Origin: Porpolomopsis calyptriformis
Taxonomy: Eukaryota; Basidiomycota; Agaricomycetes; Agaricales; Hygrophoraceae
Reading direction: 5' to 3'
Assembly (NCBI GenBank): GCA_951640195.1
Contig: OX621168.1
Span: 372,001-436,000 of the forward strand
DNA length: 64,000 bases
Shown here: piece by piece, positions 11,957-24,129 of the stretch
Layout: every line of letters begins with the position of its first letter
Position numbering within the stretch: position 1 is the stretch's first letter
Translations under genes and position numbers: made by a program
The notes under the pieces: model-generated
What the model saw: the letters and a program-made list of their open reading frames with translations, nothing else
Databases searched by the model: none
Told to the model about the DNA's origin: nothing

Positions 11957-13906
11957 ATGACCAAGGCCGCCCCCTCCCTCACCTCCATCTCAGAACCAGG
12001 TCTAGCCCCCTGCACCCAACGCCGCGCCTCCACCTTCGCAGCCGCCTCCACCACCACCACCTCCTTCTCCCCCAGACGGTTCTTCCTCCGCCAGCCTTCC
12101 TTCCTCGCCGCCGCCATTCCCTATCTCCGTCGGCTCGACCCAGACCCCTCCGCGGCCGCGACGAGCGACGACATCGCCTGCACACACCTCAAGGCGCCCC
12201 TCCTCACCCTCAAGCTCTCCTCCGTCTCCTTCCTCGACGCCACCGTACACGACAGCCTCTCCGAACGCCCGCTTTACTCGGTCGAGACCGTCGGTGCAGC
12301 CACGACCGTCTACCGCTCCGACCCGTGGGAGGGCTCGGTCAGGACGGCGGATATCAGGTGGCCGATTCGTTCGCTCACCAGGTCCAGTCGAAAGGATCGT
12401 GACGACGTGCTCGTGCAGATCAACGGTGCCCCGTGGAGAACCGGATCCGAGGTGTTGAAGACGAATCCTCTGATAAGGTAAGTCACACCCGAGAGTCCTC
12501 ATGGTCCCCGTCTCTCGATAATTCACGACTTCATTCTAGTGGCCGTAAGTTTAGCGTCCCGGGCTATTCTCACTCGTTAAAGTGGAAGCGGATTGGTATT
12601 GCTTATCAAGTGCGTGGTCCGCGTATGTTTTTTCCAGCCGAAACTGATCGCCGCTTTCAAATAGTGTACGAGCGCCTCGATAAAGGGCCCCATTGCCACG
12701 CTCGACCCGGCCGTGGGCACCGTCCCTCCGATACTGTTCGTGTACGAGACCGTGCACGACAGATACGGCATACGACCGCTGTTCGATCACGCTGGCGTAT
12801 CGATCGTCATGCTTGACCGCCTCATCGTCACCGCCATCCTTCTCGTGACGGAGGTCTACGAGTGGGAAAACCTGGCCAAACCTACCCTCGCCTGGCGTTT
12901 CCCCAGCATCTCCGACTCTCCTTTGTTTTCGACTCGATCGCGACAGCTGGATTCACCCCGTGATGATTCACTTTATAACAAGGCCGTCCCGCCAACGCCC
13001 TCGTTGACCGAAGACACTTCTCCATCTTCCGAGCGATGGGCTTCTATTGATTACGGGGATCCTCTGCGTTCTACAACATCTGTCACTCCCTTCGTCTTGG
13101 GAAAGGAGTCAAAACTTTCGCTTCCCCCGAGTCCCACTGCAGAATCTCTATTCTACCCATTGACAAATGCATCTCTCCCGTCGCATATCTACCTAGACAC
13201 TTCGTTTCACGGCAGCAACAACAATAACGACGAGGAGGATATCCCACCCGTGCCAAAAATCCCCATGCAATACCGCTCAGCATCGACCCGTTCTCTATCG
13301 TACCAGTCGTTCGGTTCTTCGCATCACCGCCGCCCTCGCGAGCTCCCCACCCCGCCCTCTCAACCGGCATGTAGCCCGGAATCGAGCCAGCAACAGCAGC
13401 AACAGCCTTTACCTCGCTCGCGCTCCACGCCGCCTCCGAGACGTATCGAACTGCCCTCCCCTACGCACCCTCGACTGCTCCGACAGTCGTCGTCCGCGCC
13501 GATCGCCAGCCACCGCTCCAACTCGCTCCGGTCGGCGTCGACGTCGGGGTTACCTCATAGACGTCTGCCCCAGCCACCCTCGTCATCGTCGTCGTCCTCC
13601 AGGATGGCTGCGAAACCGCACAGTCTGTCGGTTTCGATCCCGGCGTTGGGAGAGAAGGGGGGGAGGCCGCTGTATTCGGCGCGATCGTTACCGCCGACGC
13701 CTGTAGCTGCCACATCCAGCGCGTCGTCTTCGTCGTCCTATCATCCGTCCGTCGCGGTCGCCGGGGCGTATTCGGAGAAGGAGGATAAGGAGCTGGGGGA
13801 TTGGATTCGGTTATTGACCAGTCATCATCCGGTGGAAATTCGGAAGACGCGTTTTGATTTTCCCCCGCCGGCGTATGCTGCCGCGATCGGGACTTTAGAC
13901 GGCTGA
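11957..13906 (+). CDS. DUF6593-type protein with long disordered tail, 610 aa
   Basis: Three exons (11957-12477, 12540-12609, 12665-13906) sum to 610 codons plus stop. After a Ser/Arg-rich N-terminus the fold-like part runs through LKLSSVSFLDATVHD, RPLYSVETVGAATTVYRSDP, SGRKFSVPGYSHSLKWKRIG and VGTVPPILFVYETVHDRYG, ending in VSIVMLDRLIVTAILLVTEV. This is the pattern of the basidiomycete DUF6593 family, whose function is unknown. The remaining roughly 340 residues are Ser/Pro-rich with a short Gln run and no recognised domain. It is divergent from the CHZ1-like gene, 355 bp apart. No signal peptide is seen. Confidence 0.75.
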
Positions 13907-14462
13907 AGGCGAGCGAGCGAGCGAGTCTGTCCGTTCGGTTCTTCAGACGGACGGACGGAAGGAAGGAGGGGCGGAGGGACGGAGAGCGGATTTTTTTGAC
14001 CCCCCCCCTAAGTTTTTTTTTTTTTTATAGATGATTGTTGTTCACCCACACACACACTCACTCACTCACTCACGGATTTCCCATCGAACAATAGTTTTCT
14101 CGCACCCTCCTTCCCTTCCCTTCTCTATCTCTTTCTCGGATCCCTGCCACATCTGAAAGTAGGTCTCACCGGTTGTGGTAGCTGGTTGTAAAATTATCTC
14201 ACACTGCATATGTAACCCAAGTCCTATTCTTCTAGAGATCTGTCTGGACAAAAAAAACCATATACACATTCCCTTGTTGCCCGTTTTTGTTTTGTTTTCT
14301 CACATCATACACATCTGGTTTGGTGCCATCGTACGGTCCGGAGAAATGCCGCCCAAGGAGCTTGTACAGTACAGCCGAACTTCGACACGTGCCCCTTTCC
14401 CTTTTTATCCCTCTTAAGGCGTGACTTGATATCATTAACGTAGACAACTTCCTATCTCTGCT
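13907..14462. other. intergenic, no gene seen
   Basis: Contains GGAC/GGAA-type and CA/CT microsatellite-like stretches (13915-13990, 14047-14072) and a T run at 14012-14024. It probably holds the 3' UTR of the DUF6593 gene and the gluconokinase promoter. Confidence 0.5.
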
Positions 14463-15304
14463 ATGTCTCAAGACCTCGAGCACGACACGGACATGCTCAT
14501 TATCATCATGGTAACTAACCGTTGAAGCAACATTCGTCGCAGTTGCTTTTTAATAAATTATCCACCGTTCTCACTTGTCGTTTATCGGTCCAGGGCGTGT
14601 CCGGAGCGGGGAAATCGACATTGGGGAAAGCGTTATCAGAAGCGATAAGCCTGCCGTTCGTCGAGGGCGACGATTTCCACCCCCGGCGGAACGTGGATAA
14701 GCTGAAGGCTGGCCACCCGTTGACGGACACCGATCGGGCGCCATGGCTGGAGCTTATCCGACAGAAGGTGGATCAACTCATGGATGAGCAGAAGAGACTC
14801 GGTGGTGGTGGTGGTGATGGTGGTAATGGCTCCTCGTTGAATGGCAATGGGAACGCGGTGAATGGGGGGGCGGACACTGATAGCGATAACGATAGCGAGG
14901 CGAGCGCGGATACGAAGGTGTGGCCGGCCGGGAGGGGGGTTATCGTATCATGCTCGGCGTTGAAGAAGTCTTACCGGAACTTTTTGCGAGGGACGGCCGA
15001 GTCCGTGGTGTTGTTGGGGGAACAAGCCGTTGAACGTGTGAAGAAAGGGGGCGATAAGGATAAGGATAAGGAAATGCGGCGCACCTGTTTTGTGTTTATC
15101 AAGGGGGAGAGGGACGTGCTGAGGGAGAGGATGGAGAAGCGGGAGGGTCATTTTATGAAGGTGAACATGTTGGAGAGCCAATTGAATACCTTGGAGGAAC
15201 CGACCGAGGGAGAGGAGAATGTGGTGGTGGTTAGCCTGGATGATGATACAGAGAAACAAGTTCAGAGGGCGAGAGAGGGTCTGCGCGATTTGGTGAGGAA
15301 GTAA
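14463..15304 (+). CDS. gluconokinase
   Basis: Two exons (14463-14510 and 14594-15304) give 252 residues. The P-loop GVSGAGKSTLGKAL is created across the splice (ATG followed by GGC GTG TCC). It is followed by the diagnostic EGDDFHPRRNVDKLKAGHPL, DRAPWL, VSCSALKKSYR, GHFMKVNMLESQLNTLEEP and a C-terminal VVVSLDDDTEKQV. The enzyme phosphorylates D-gluconate to 6-phosphogluconate, feeding the pentose phosphate pathway. A Gly/Asn-rich low-complexity insert (about residues 93-135, GGGGGDGGNGSSLNGNGN) and a KDKDKE insert make it longer than the roughly 190-residue yeast enzyme; both fall outside the catalytic motifs. Confidence 0.93.
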
Positions 15305-16355
15305 GCGGGTGGTCCTATAGATACGGAGAGTGGGAAGGGGGGGGAGGGAAATTGCGTTGCCTTTTACTTCGGTCTGTCTTCTAGTAAACGGAAATCATAT
15401 CCTCTGCTCTGAAACATTCTGGAATTTATTTTGCAGCTGGATGTCCGCTTCGTGCTCAGAGCTGATCGACACCACGGTTGGCGTGAATCACGAAAACATC
15501 CAAGAATCCCCGAACAACCGCCGTTTTCCTTCGAAGGAGTCCAAGAATAGGCGAGAGACAGCCACAGTTCCGTCTCCAGCTCGCGCTAGATGTAACCCTC
15601 ACAGGGAAGTCTCCCAGAATCGATCGCCCGGGAGGAATCGCATATTAGTTGTTGGGAAATGGTGATTTCAGTTATTGCTGTTACAGAGATCGGCTTGTCA
15701 TCAGGATCGAGCTCTACGCGCCCGCCAATTTTCCAGCATGATTCCGTTAAGGAACACTTTCCGGGTTTAGCTTGGGTGAAGCGCTGTGCCGAGTATCACG
15801 GTCCGTGTCTCCTTTGCACGGATGACTACCGCAAATGGCTGGACCCCGTATTTCTGAATCTCGTCTAGGCCTCGGAGATCCCGTTGTTGATCAATAAAGG
15901 GGTTGTACGTATGCCTGCGGCAATGCTGGTGGCAAATGAATAAGAAAATAGTAATGAGTGATCACGTCAGCGCAAAGGGATCAAGCACAGGTAATGAGAA
16001 GGGCACATGCCAGCATTCATCCAACACAACACAGCGCTTGGGGGAAAGTGGTATATAATCAATCGGCTTGTCGGTGGAGAAGAAAGGCGGAATGCTTTTG
16101 AGTTAGGCAAATATGTCTGCTTGTTGGGACATCTGAGACTGTTGGAATAAGTCACGTATTGCTAGGGCTCGTGATTGAGCGCGATGGTGGTCCGTTTAGA
16201 GGTGGACGGCGAAGACAGAGGTAGTCTTGTCCAATGGCTGGAATATCAGAGATCACTTGAAGTGGTCAAAAATAAAAAAATTTATCATTATCCGGCAAAC
16301 TCCGATCAGCGCGTTCAGGGCGACGCGTCAGTTCTTGCCAAGGTTACTTTTCATC
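15305..16355. other. about 1 kb with no gene recognised
   Basis: Only short open frames (for example 15330-15665) lacking recognisable motifs or a sensible splice path. No tRNA, repeat or transposon similarity could be seen. Confidence 0.45.
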
Positions 16356-17542
16356 ATGGTGTGTCCTAGTCCATTTCGATGAACGGACTGGCTGACTTCA
16401 ATTCTAGGCTCGACGATATGACAGTAAGCCAACCGTCGTAAACCATGAGAACTAATTGACGGTTTGGACAGCTCGAACGACTACATTTTCACCGGAAGGT
16501 ATGTTTGCATGATCTCTATGTATATTGCTATCAAACTTGCAAACGGACAGGCCGGCTGTATCAGAGTGAGTGGCGATCCGTATTACAGGTTTATGGGAAA
16601 CGTATAGTTGCTTCTAAATAGTCGAGTATGCGATGGAAGCGATCGCCCATGCTGGAACCGTATTAGGAGTATTGGCCAAGGACGGCGTTGTGCTTGCAGC
16701 AGAGAAGAAAGTAACCGGCAAGCTCTTGGATTTATCGTCCTCGAACGAGGGCGGGGGGTACGGGGGTAGTGGCGAGAAAATATTTTTGCTCAATTCGTGC
16801 GTCTGTTCACAAAATTCGTCCGCGGTGTCTATAAACTCGTCTGGATCTTCCTTGTCCCCACAGAAATGTGATAAGCGGTGTTGCGGGCCTGACGGCCGAT
16901 GCGAATTCGCTGATCAACTTTGCGCGGACGGCAGCTCAGCGGCATTTGTTGAGTTTCAACGAGGATATCCCCGTCGAGCTCCTTGCTCAAAGACTATGCG
17001 ACATGAAGCAACAGTACACACAATTTGGAGGTACGATTTTTGAATCGCATGTTCCGCTCGAGTTATTTCTTGACGTATTCTTCGGGATGAATAGGTCTCC
17101 GGCCATTCGGAGTTTCTTTGCTCTATGCAGGCTACGACGTGCACTATCAATTTCAGCTTTATCACTCTGATCCGTCAGGCAACTATTCAGGCTGGAAGGC
17201 GACTTGCATCGGCGCAAACAATGGCACCGCGCAAAGTCTGCTGAAGCAGGAGTACAAAGATGATATTGAGGTGAAAGATGCCATCGGCTTAGTCTTAAGG
17301 GTGATGAGCAAGACCATGGACAGTACCACATTGGGCAGCGAGAAACGCAAGTATTTGATTGTTTGCTCGTTCTTTCCTTGTGCTGATGCCCTAACGCTAC
17401 AGTCGAATTTGCGGTGTTGACGCTTGACCCCAAAACCGAAAAACCGAAAGCAAAAATCTATAGACCCGCTGAGATTGATGCGCTGTTACAATCAGAGGGA
17501 TTGGGAAAGAAAGATGAAGACACGGAGATGAAGACCGCTTGA
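16356..17542 (+). CDS. pre9: 20S proteasome subunit alpha-4 (Pre9/PSMA4)
   Basis: Eight exons (16356-16358, 16408-16423, 16472-16498, 16551-16565, 16622-16796, 16864-17030, 17095-17346, 17403-17542) give 264 residues. The N-terminus [20 protein letters not shown] followed by [12 protein letters not shown] is the proteasome alpha signature of the PSMA4 branch. [20 protein letters not shown] and [20 protein letters not shown] also match. It is a non-catalytic subunit of the outer ring. The start codon is the last three bases of its exon, and exons 2-4 are only 15-27 nt, so automated gene finders may miss them. The last intron begins GCAAGT (GC-AG). A Gly-rich loop ([12 protein letters not shown]) is longer than usual. 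Confidence 0.95.
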
Positions 17543-17776
17543 AGACTGTATTTCGGATGTTCTATCATTGCTGCGTGTACATGTGTTCGCGTGATGGTTC
17601 GATGCAACGCGGACTTATATTCTCAACACGATATAGAACTTTGCACATGGTAGTCAGAGTGGTTTTACATAGGAGCTGGGTGAACCGTTTATCGCAGTTA
17701 CAACAAATGGATAGTCATGGGAAAAAAGTCTGCCGCATTGATCTATCATCTCCCGAAACTCCCACCACCCGAAAGA

Positions 17777-20522
17777 ATGGCCAGCACTCGTTCGATGATT
17801 TGTGCACAAAATCTGAGCGTTTCCAACAGCCAAGTCAATGTCGTTGCCGGCAATCAGTTTAATTCAAACACCAGTTATGATGGTCAGTTATCAAACCTCA
17901 ATTACCAGACCTATCAATCGAATAACAAGACTCAGAGCGTCGCAACATCGCACTCTGGTTATCCCCTCTCAACTTCAAGGCGTCACAGAGCCAATTTCTA
18001 CAGATACATGAAAAAGGGACGGGCAACTGGCTACTCGAATCTCCAACATTCCTCGATTGGCGTGACCGAGCGTCGCAAACACTGTGGTGCCCCGGAAATC
18101 GTAAAGATTTATTTACCTCTGTGACTCTGACCTCATTAATTGTTTTTTATACAGCTGGCGCAGGAAAAACGATCCTTGCGTAACAGCAATGTCTATGTCA
18201 CCCATCGATTCAAGGCTAACTGCGGCTCTTCTCTAGATCGGTGGTTGTAAACCATCTCCAAACGTCCTTCAAAGACTACAACGTTGGGATAGCATGCATA
18301 TACTGCAACTACAAAGAACAGCCGTTGCAGACACTCACAAACCTTATTGCAAGTCTACTCAAGCAGTTAGTCCAAGACCGTCCTTCCGTATCTGATAACA
18401 TCAAGTCATTTCATGATCGCCACCAAGTCCAAGGTACTTCCCCCACGTTCGATGAGCTTATCGAAGTGTTGGGGTTGGAAATCAGGACATACGCCAAAGT
18501 GTTCATTGTTGTGGATGCCCTGGATGAATGCTCTGACATCAACGGATCTCGGATAAAACTATTAAACGCTCTTTGGTCATTCTCTGGATCTGTCAACCTG
18601 ATGGTGACGTCGCGCGACCTTCCTTCTATCGAACAATGCTTTCGTGATTCACCGCGGGTCCATATTCGCGCAACTGATGAAGATATCGCCAAATACGTCC
18701 AGAACCAACTTGCTTATTTTCCGGATCTAGTTTATCTGCAAGTCAATGCGGCAAAGCGAATTGTTGACAGTGCAAGGGGCATGTGAGCCACTCCAATACG
18801 TTTAATAATATTTTGTATTTGACCTTCTGGAAGGTTTTTACTGGCTCGCTTGCATCTAAACGCAATTCTAGGCCAGGATAGCGAAACAGCTGTGCTTCGT
18901 GCCCTGAATAATCTTCCAGACGAGATAGATCGAATTTACGACGAGGCTATGGAACGAATTGAACGGCAAACGAACACAAAAGACTTGGCCATGAGGATTC
19001 TGTCATGGATTGTATATGCGACCCGACCATTGTCTGTTGAAGAGCTTCGACATGCTCTTGCTGTTTCACCCAAGATGACCAAGATGGACGATCGGGCCCT
19101 CGTCTTTAAAACGAAACTGACTTCTGTGTGTGCGGGGTTGGTTGTGATCGACCAACAAGAGAATGTTGTGCGTCTTGCTCGTGAGTAGGACGACCATAGG
19201 TATGATAATATGCTCAATATACATCCTATACAGACTACACAACTCAGCAATATTTTGAAAATCAACGGGAATCTCTATTTCCGAATGCTGAGGCCACTAT
19301 GGCGGCAACCTGTCTCGCCTATCTTTCATTCGACGTATTTGCATGTGGCTACCGTAAATACGATATCGAGTTCGAAGCCCTCTTGAACAACAACCCTCTT
19401 CTTGATTATGCAGCACGGAACTGGGGCCATCATGCACATCGACACCAAAAGAGTATCATAAACTTGGCAACGGATTTCCTTGGAGATCCATCCAAAGTTG
19501 CATGTGTTAGTCAAGTTATGTTGGTGCCTTGGCAACGTTGGTCCGGTTACAGTCGAGATTTTACGGACAACTTTTCGAAGGTCCATATTCCCGCTTACTG
19601 GGGCTTGGAGGAAATTGTCCGCAGCCAGTTTGACAGTGGGGAAAACCCAGACAAGACTGACGGCGATGGTCGAACCCCACTTTCATATGCGGCTGAAAGA
19701 GGGCATGATGCCGTCGTACAGCTGCTGCTTGCCAAGCATGATGTTCAAACGAACTCGAAGAACTTCGGTGGTCGAACGCCTCTTTCGTATGCAGCTGAGA
19801 ATGGGCATGCTGCCACCGTAAAGCTACTGCTCGCTCGGGGCGATGTTCAAGCAGACTCGACAAACTGGGAAGGTCGAACACCCTTTTCATATGCAGTTGA
19901 GAATGGGCATGATGCCGTCATAAAGCTGCTGCTCGCTCGGGATGATGTTCAAGCGGACTCAAAAAAATGGGATGGTCGAACACCCCTTTCGTATGCAGCT
20001 GAAAATGGACATGGTGCTATCGCAAAGATGCTGCTTACTCGGGCTGACGTTCAAGCAGACTCGAAAGGCTTGAATATTCGAACCCCCCTCTTGCATGCAG
20101 CTAAGAATGGGCATGATACCATCGTAAAGATACTGCTTACTCGGGATGACGTTCAAGCGGACTCCCGGGACTCGTGTGGCCGAACGCCCCTTTCGTATGC
20201 AGCTGAAAATGGGCATGGTGCCATTGTAAAGACGCTGCTTGCCCAGGATGACGTTCAAGCGGATTCGAAGGACTTGTATATTCGAACACCCCTTTCATAT
20301 GCGGCTGACAACGGGCATGGTGCCATCGTAAAGATGCTGCTTGCTCAGGGTGTCGTTAATGCGGGTACGAAAGACTCCTTTCGTCGAACCCCTCTCTCAT
20401 ATGCATCAAAGAATGGGCATGATGCTATTGTGAAGATTCTGCTTGCTCGGGATGACATTCCAGTGGACTCGAAGGACCGTGTGGTCGAACCCCCCCTTAT
20501 ATGCAGCTACGAATGGGCATGA
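17777..20522 (+). CDS. NACHT-ankyrin protein 1 (NLR-like), 825 aa, frame lost in last repeats
   Basis: Exons 17777-17882, 17936-18100, 18155-18179, 18237-18782, 18834-19180 and 19234-20522 sum to 826 codons. Order: a short N-terminal motif (QVNVVAGNQFNSN, residues about 19-31), the linker LWLSPLNFKASQ to FLDWRDRASQTLWCPG, Walker A (PGNPGAGKT, split by two introns), Walker B (FIVVDALDEC), a winged-helix-like part (LSWIVYATRPLSVEELRHAL), then eight 33-residue ankyrin repeats (pattern GRTPLSYAAENGH). Such STAND proteins act as ligand-triggered switches in fungal non-self recognition and cell death. The ninth repeat is out of frame from about 20475 and ends at the TGA at 20520-20522. Exon 1 and intron 1 are shared with NACHT-WD40 copies B and C. 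Ligand and effector are unknown. Confidence 0.88.
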
Positions 20523-20640
20523 TACCATCATAAAGATGCTGCTTGCCCCGGATGACTTTCCAACGAACTCGCAAGACTCATGTGATTGAACGTCCCTTGG
20601 GAATGGGCATGGTCCCATCCCAATAATGCTGCTTGCTTGG
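20523..20640 (+). pseudogene. relic ankyrin repeats after the frame break
   Basis: DNA after the stop still resembles the 99-bp repeat unit (for example ACGAATGGGCATGATACCAT near 20508 and GATGCTGCTTGCC near 20535) and decays by about 20640. The array was therefore once longer. Confidence 0.6.
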
Positions 20641-21410
20641 GTGGTCGAACCTATCATTGGGATACAGTTTCGAATGTGCACCCATTCATGTGTCCGTAAC
20701 CCAAAAGACCTGTTCGGGTGGTGCTACCGCAATCTGGGTTCAGCACCATGGTACCCGTCATTTCATTCCTCTTTCTCAAATTAACCTCTCCAAATTACGA
20801 GGAAAAATCACCGTCGTCGGTTTCATGTCTTCCTTCCCGATGATACAACTGCCTGTCCTGTCATCCAAGCTTTCTCGTAAAAATCTAAATCATGGTTAAC
20901 GTGGATCCACATGGCCACTCCCGGTCTCGTCCCTTTACCCTCTTGGATCCGTCTCACCCTCGAAGGGCCACCCACTCCAAGCTTTCAATGGCGTAAACCA
21001 TTCAGTTTAAGATCTTTTACCTCTTCACACTCAATCATCGTTTATTTCACTTGTGCATGGGAAACCTCAGAGCACCCAGTCTCGGAAAACAGAAAAAGGA
21101 GGCCACAGCGGGTTAAAAAGTCTTAGGTGAAGCTGGATGAAGGCAGAAGGATGTTGTACTTAAGGAACGGGACGGTTTTGTACCCGTACTTCACCCATGA
21201 ATAAGTAAAACCGGTTCCTGCAGTCTGTCGGGTTACAAAATCGGAGGTATTTCTACTCCAGCGAGGCGTAGTAAACTGCTCAGACTTGCTTAGATTTCTC
21301 ACAATTCACTCACAAGACGTATCTTATCGGGCCTCAAGCCAAAACTTCACAAGTCTACGGTGAGCTAATACGAAAAGGATTGGCCCACTAAAAAAACAAC
21401 TCGTGCGAAT
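20641..21410. other. no gene recognised
   Basis: Short open frames only (such as 20633-20899 and 20911-21126) without motifs. Lies between the relic repeats and the stop of the MPDU1 gene. Confidence 0.45.
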
Positions 21411-22451
21411 TCAGTCCACCTTTCTAGCCCACTTCCTGCCCGATAGTTGGGGCGCTAGATGGGGAGTGGGCGGCTGGGGAACGAGGACATCGTCTACGCT
21501 GCTCTTCAATTGAGTTTGGCGATTTGCCCAAGGTGGCGAGGGCGTCTTCTCGTCTCCTTTCCCCTCGGCCACTTTAGCAGCAGGAACCATCCCGAATGCC
21601 GGCCTGGCTTCGTCGTCTCTGCCCCGATACGCCCACATCTGTGCGCCGAGGATGCAGTTGAGGAGAAAGGCGAGCGCGAAGCCTGCAGCGAGAAGTTGGT
21701 CTCCGACCTCGGTGGCGGTCGTGAAGAGGCGCGCGAGGCAGCCCGCGATCTGCGCGATGACGGCGAAAGTGGAGAGTTGGCCGGTTGAACGGGAACGATA
21801 GTTTTGGCGGATCTGGGGGAATTTAGAGAAGAGGGAAAGTGGAAGGGTGGCGAGTTGAAGGAGGGACAGAATTTCTTTGGGGAAGAGATAGAGTGTGAGA
21901 CCCGCGGAGATCGTTGCGAGCGATGCCCCGGCGAGCTTGGCTGTGGTGTTTTGTGGCCGTCGGAGAGACGAGGTTGGAAAGTAGATAATGAGAAGGGTGA
22001 TAAGGACGTTTTGGATAGTGAGGAACAAATTTTCGCCATATGTTGAGAATGGGAAGTCATTACGAAACGAGTATGCCAGTGTTATTGCGTAGGAGAGCGT
22101 TTCGAGGATATATGCTGGCAACGACAAACCACGAGCCGACCGCGCGTTGAGTACTGGTGTGTTGCGAGGTCAGTAGACGAATTAACGGGCATCGTTTGGC
22201 TCACTTATGATCAGTTGAGGAACTTTCATGATAGAACCCCCGACGACTATCCCCAAGCCGAGTCCTTTTGAAAGAGAATACTTGATACATTGAACGTCAT
22301 TTATGTTGAGATCTTCGATTAAAGAGGTATAACATGTCTGATGAGAATTCATTAGCTTGCAGGCAAATTGACTGAGAGATACTACCTGTCCGACGATGGA
22401 CACGCCGAGGTCGCGAACGAACGAAGGTAAATTGCGAGTTATGGTGGTCAT
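21411..22451 (-). CDS. mpdu1: MPDU1-like PQ-loop membrane protein
   Basis: Three exons (22451-22386, 22337-22205, 22153-21411) give 313 residues. Landmarks are CYTSLIEDLNINDVQCIKYS, LGLGIVVGGSIMKVPQLI, ARSARGLSLPAYILETLSYA and the second PQ-loop-like SKFPQIRQNYRSRSTGQLS, spread over about seven hydrophobic segments. MPDU1 is an ER membrane protein needed to use dolichol-phosphate mannose and glucose in glycosylation. The C-terminal 60 residues are hydrophilic. The gene is head to head with eIF3e, with only 54 bp between the two start codons. Confidence 0.92.
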
Positions 22452-22505
22452 GATGCAGCTCGAGTGGCTGTGCACGCGTAGCTTTCTCGAGAACGAGAAA
22501 AAAAA

Positions 22506-24129
22506 ATGGCTGAATACGATCTGTCGAAAACGATAATCCCATACCTCGACCGACATCTTGCCTTTCCTTTGCTTGCTCACCTTGTCGAGACGGCCCTTTT
22601 CCCGGTCGAGGAAGTTCAAACCGCTCAATATGAGCTTGCAAAAGGCACGAATATGGTCGACTACGCCGTCAGCCTGTTCAAACAACTCTATCCGGACGAA
22701 CAGGTCCCCCCAGGCAAGATATCAGATTCTCAGGAAAAGAAGTCTCCTCAATATTGGTCTTTTTGTTTGAACCATAGATTTTAGTCGGAAACGAGAGGAT
22801 GCTGTTTCGACACACGAACGGCTAGCGCAGGAAGCTCAGGCTGTGTTAGATGTCATCGAAAATCCCGATGTCGCTCAGGCTTTACGCCAGGATAAAAACC
22901 AAAATCTGCAGTATCTTAAAGATAATTACGATGTACGTTTTTCGCTCTTCCTGTCTGGAAAACTAAACACCTTCATTCGTGCAGCTGACCTTGGAACAAA
23001 TCACCGCACTGTACAATTTTGGTCACTTCCAATACACGTACGGTAACTACAGCGGCGCGGCTGATTACTTGTACCATTTTCGCGTTCTCTCCACTGATAA
23101 CGATCTTAACACGTCCGCCCACTGGGGCAAACTCGCATCGGACATTCTCACCGGAAAATGGGAAGTAGCTCTTGAAGAGCTGAGCACCCTGCGAGACGTG
23201 GTCGATTCTCGGACTCCATCCTCCCTCGTCACCACCTCAGCCGAACCTGCCGCACTCACACAGCTGCATTCGCGCACGTGGCTGGTTCATTGGTCACTTT
23301 TCGTGTACTTCAATCACCCTCAGGGACGGACACTCCTGCTGGAAACGTTCTTATCACCTACGTACCTTAATACTATCCAGACGGCGTGTCCGTGGATACT
23401 CCGATATATAGCAAGCGCTGCGATTCTCTCCCGAAAATCGTCAGCTGGTGCGAGCGGGACGACTTCTTCCCGGGTGCGGCACTCGATACGGGAAATTGTC
23501 AAAGTAATTCAAACGGAAGAGTATCAGTACCAGGATCCGGTCACATCATTCTTGAAGGAGCTCTACGTCGAATTTGATTTTGAGGCGGCACAGCGGGAGT
23601 TGACGACGGCGGTACGGATCGTTGGAGATGACTTTTTCCTGAACGAGTTCAGGGATGACTTTTTGGACAACGCGCGGTATTTGATCAGTGAGGCGTATTG
23701 CAGGATTCACCAGCGAATAGATATCAGGTCTGTTTCATTGCCCGGGTCGATGTCGCGATCTAACTCTTCTCAATGACTAGCGACCTGTCCGAGCGACTGA
23801 ATCTCTCTCGTGACGAGGGTGAAAAGTGGATTGTGAACCTCATCCGCGAAACTCGGATGGGGGCAGACGCGAAAATAGATTTAGAAAAGGTGCTACATTC
23901 AATAACTGTCATCTGTCTTGTAAACATTGACTCTTCGTTGCAGAATGGGATCGAGATTAACCGACCCCCGTTATCAGTCTATCAATCTGTGATCGAAAAG
24001 ACCCGTGGGCTTGCGCTTCGAACTCAGGCGATGGGGGCAGCTATGACGAGGAGTAGCTTGTCTACCGCGCAACCGCAGACACAGCTGAAGGGTGAAAATC
24101 CATTAACTGTGGTTGAAGGCGTTCGGTAA
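22506..24129 (+). CDS. translation initiation factor eIF3 subunit e (INT6)
   Basis: Five exons (22506-22713, 22778-22932, 22985-23727, 23781-23889, 23944-24129) give 466 residues. The start [20 protein letters not shown] is the canonical eIF3e N-terminus. [45 protein letters not shown] and a C-terminal PCI domain ([20 protein letters not shown], then [19 protein letters not shown]) follow. The protein is part of the 43S pre-initiation complex. Intron 1 starts with GC (CCAG followed by GCAAGA), required for the frame. It shares a very short divergent promoter with MPDU1. Confidence 0.95.

Noticed and set aside
15305..16355. Hidden gene or tRNA in the 1-kb gap
   Set aside because: No splice path joined frames into anything recognisable and no tRNA internal promoter boxes were seen.
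19660..20520. Regular roughly 99-bp repeats resembling a CRISPR array
   Set aside because: They are ankyrin-repeat codons; there are no unique spacers of constant length and the genome is eukaryotic.
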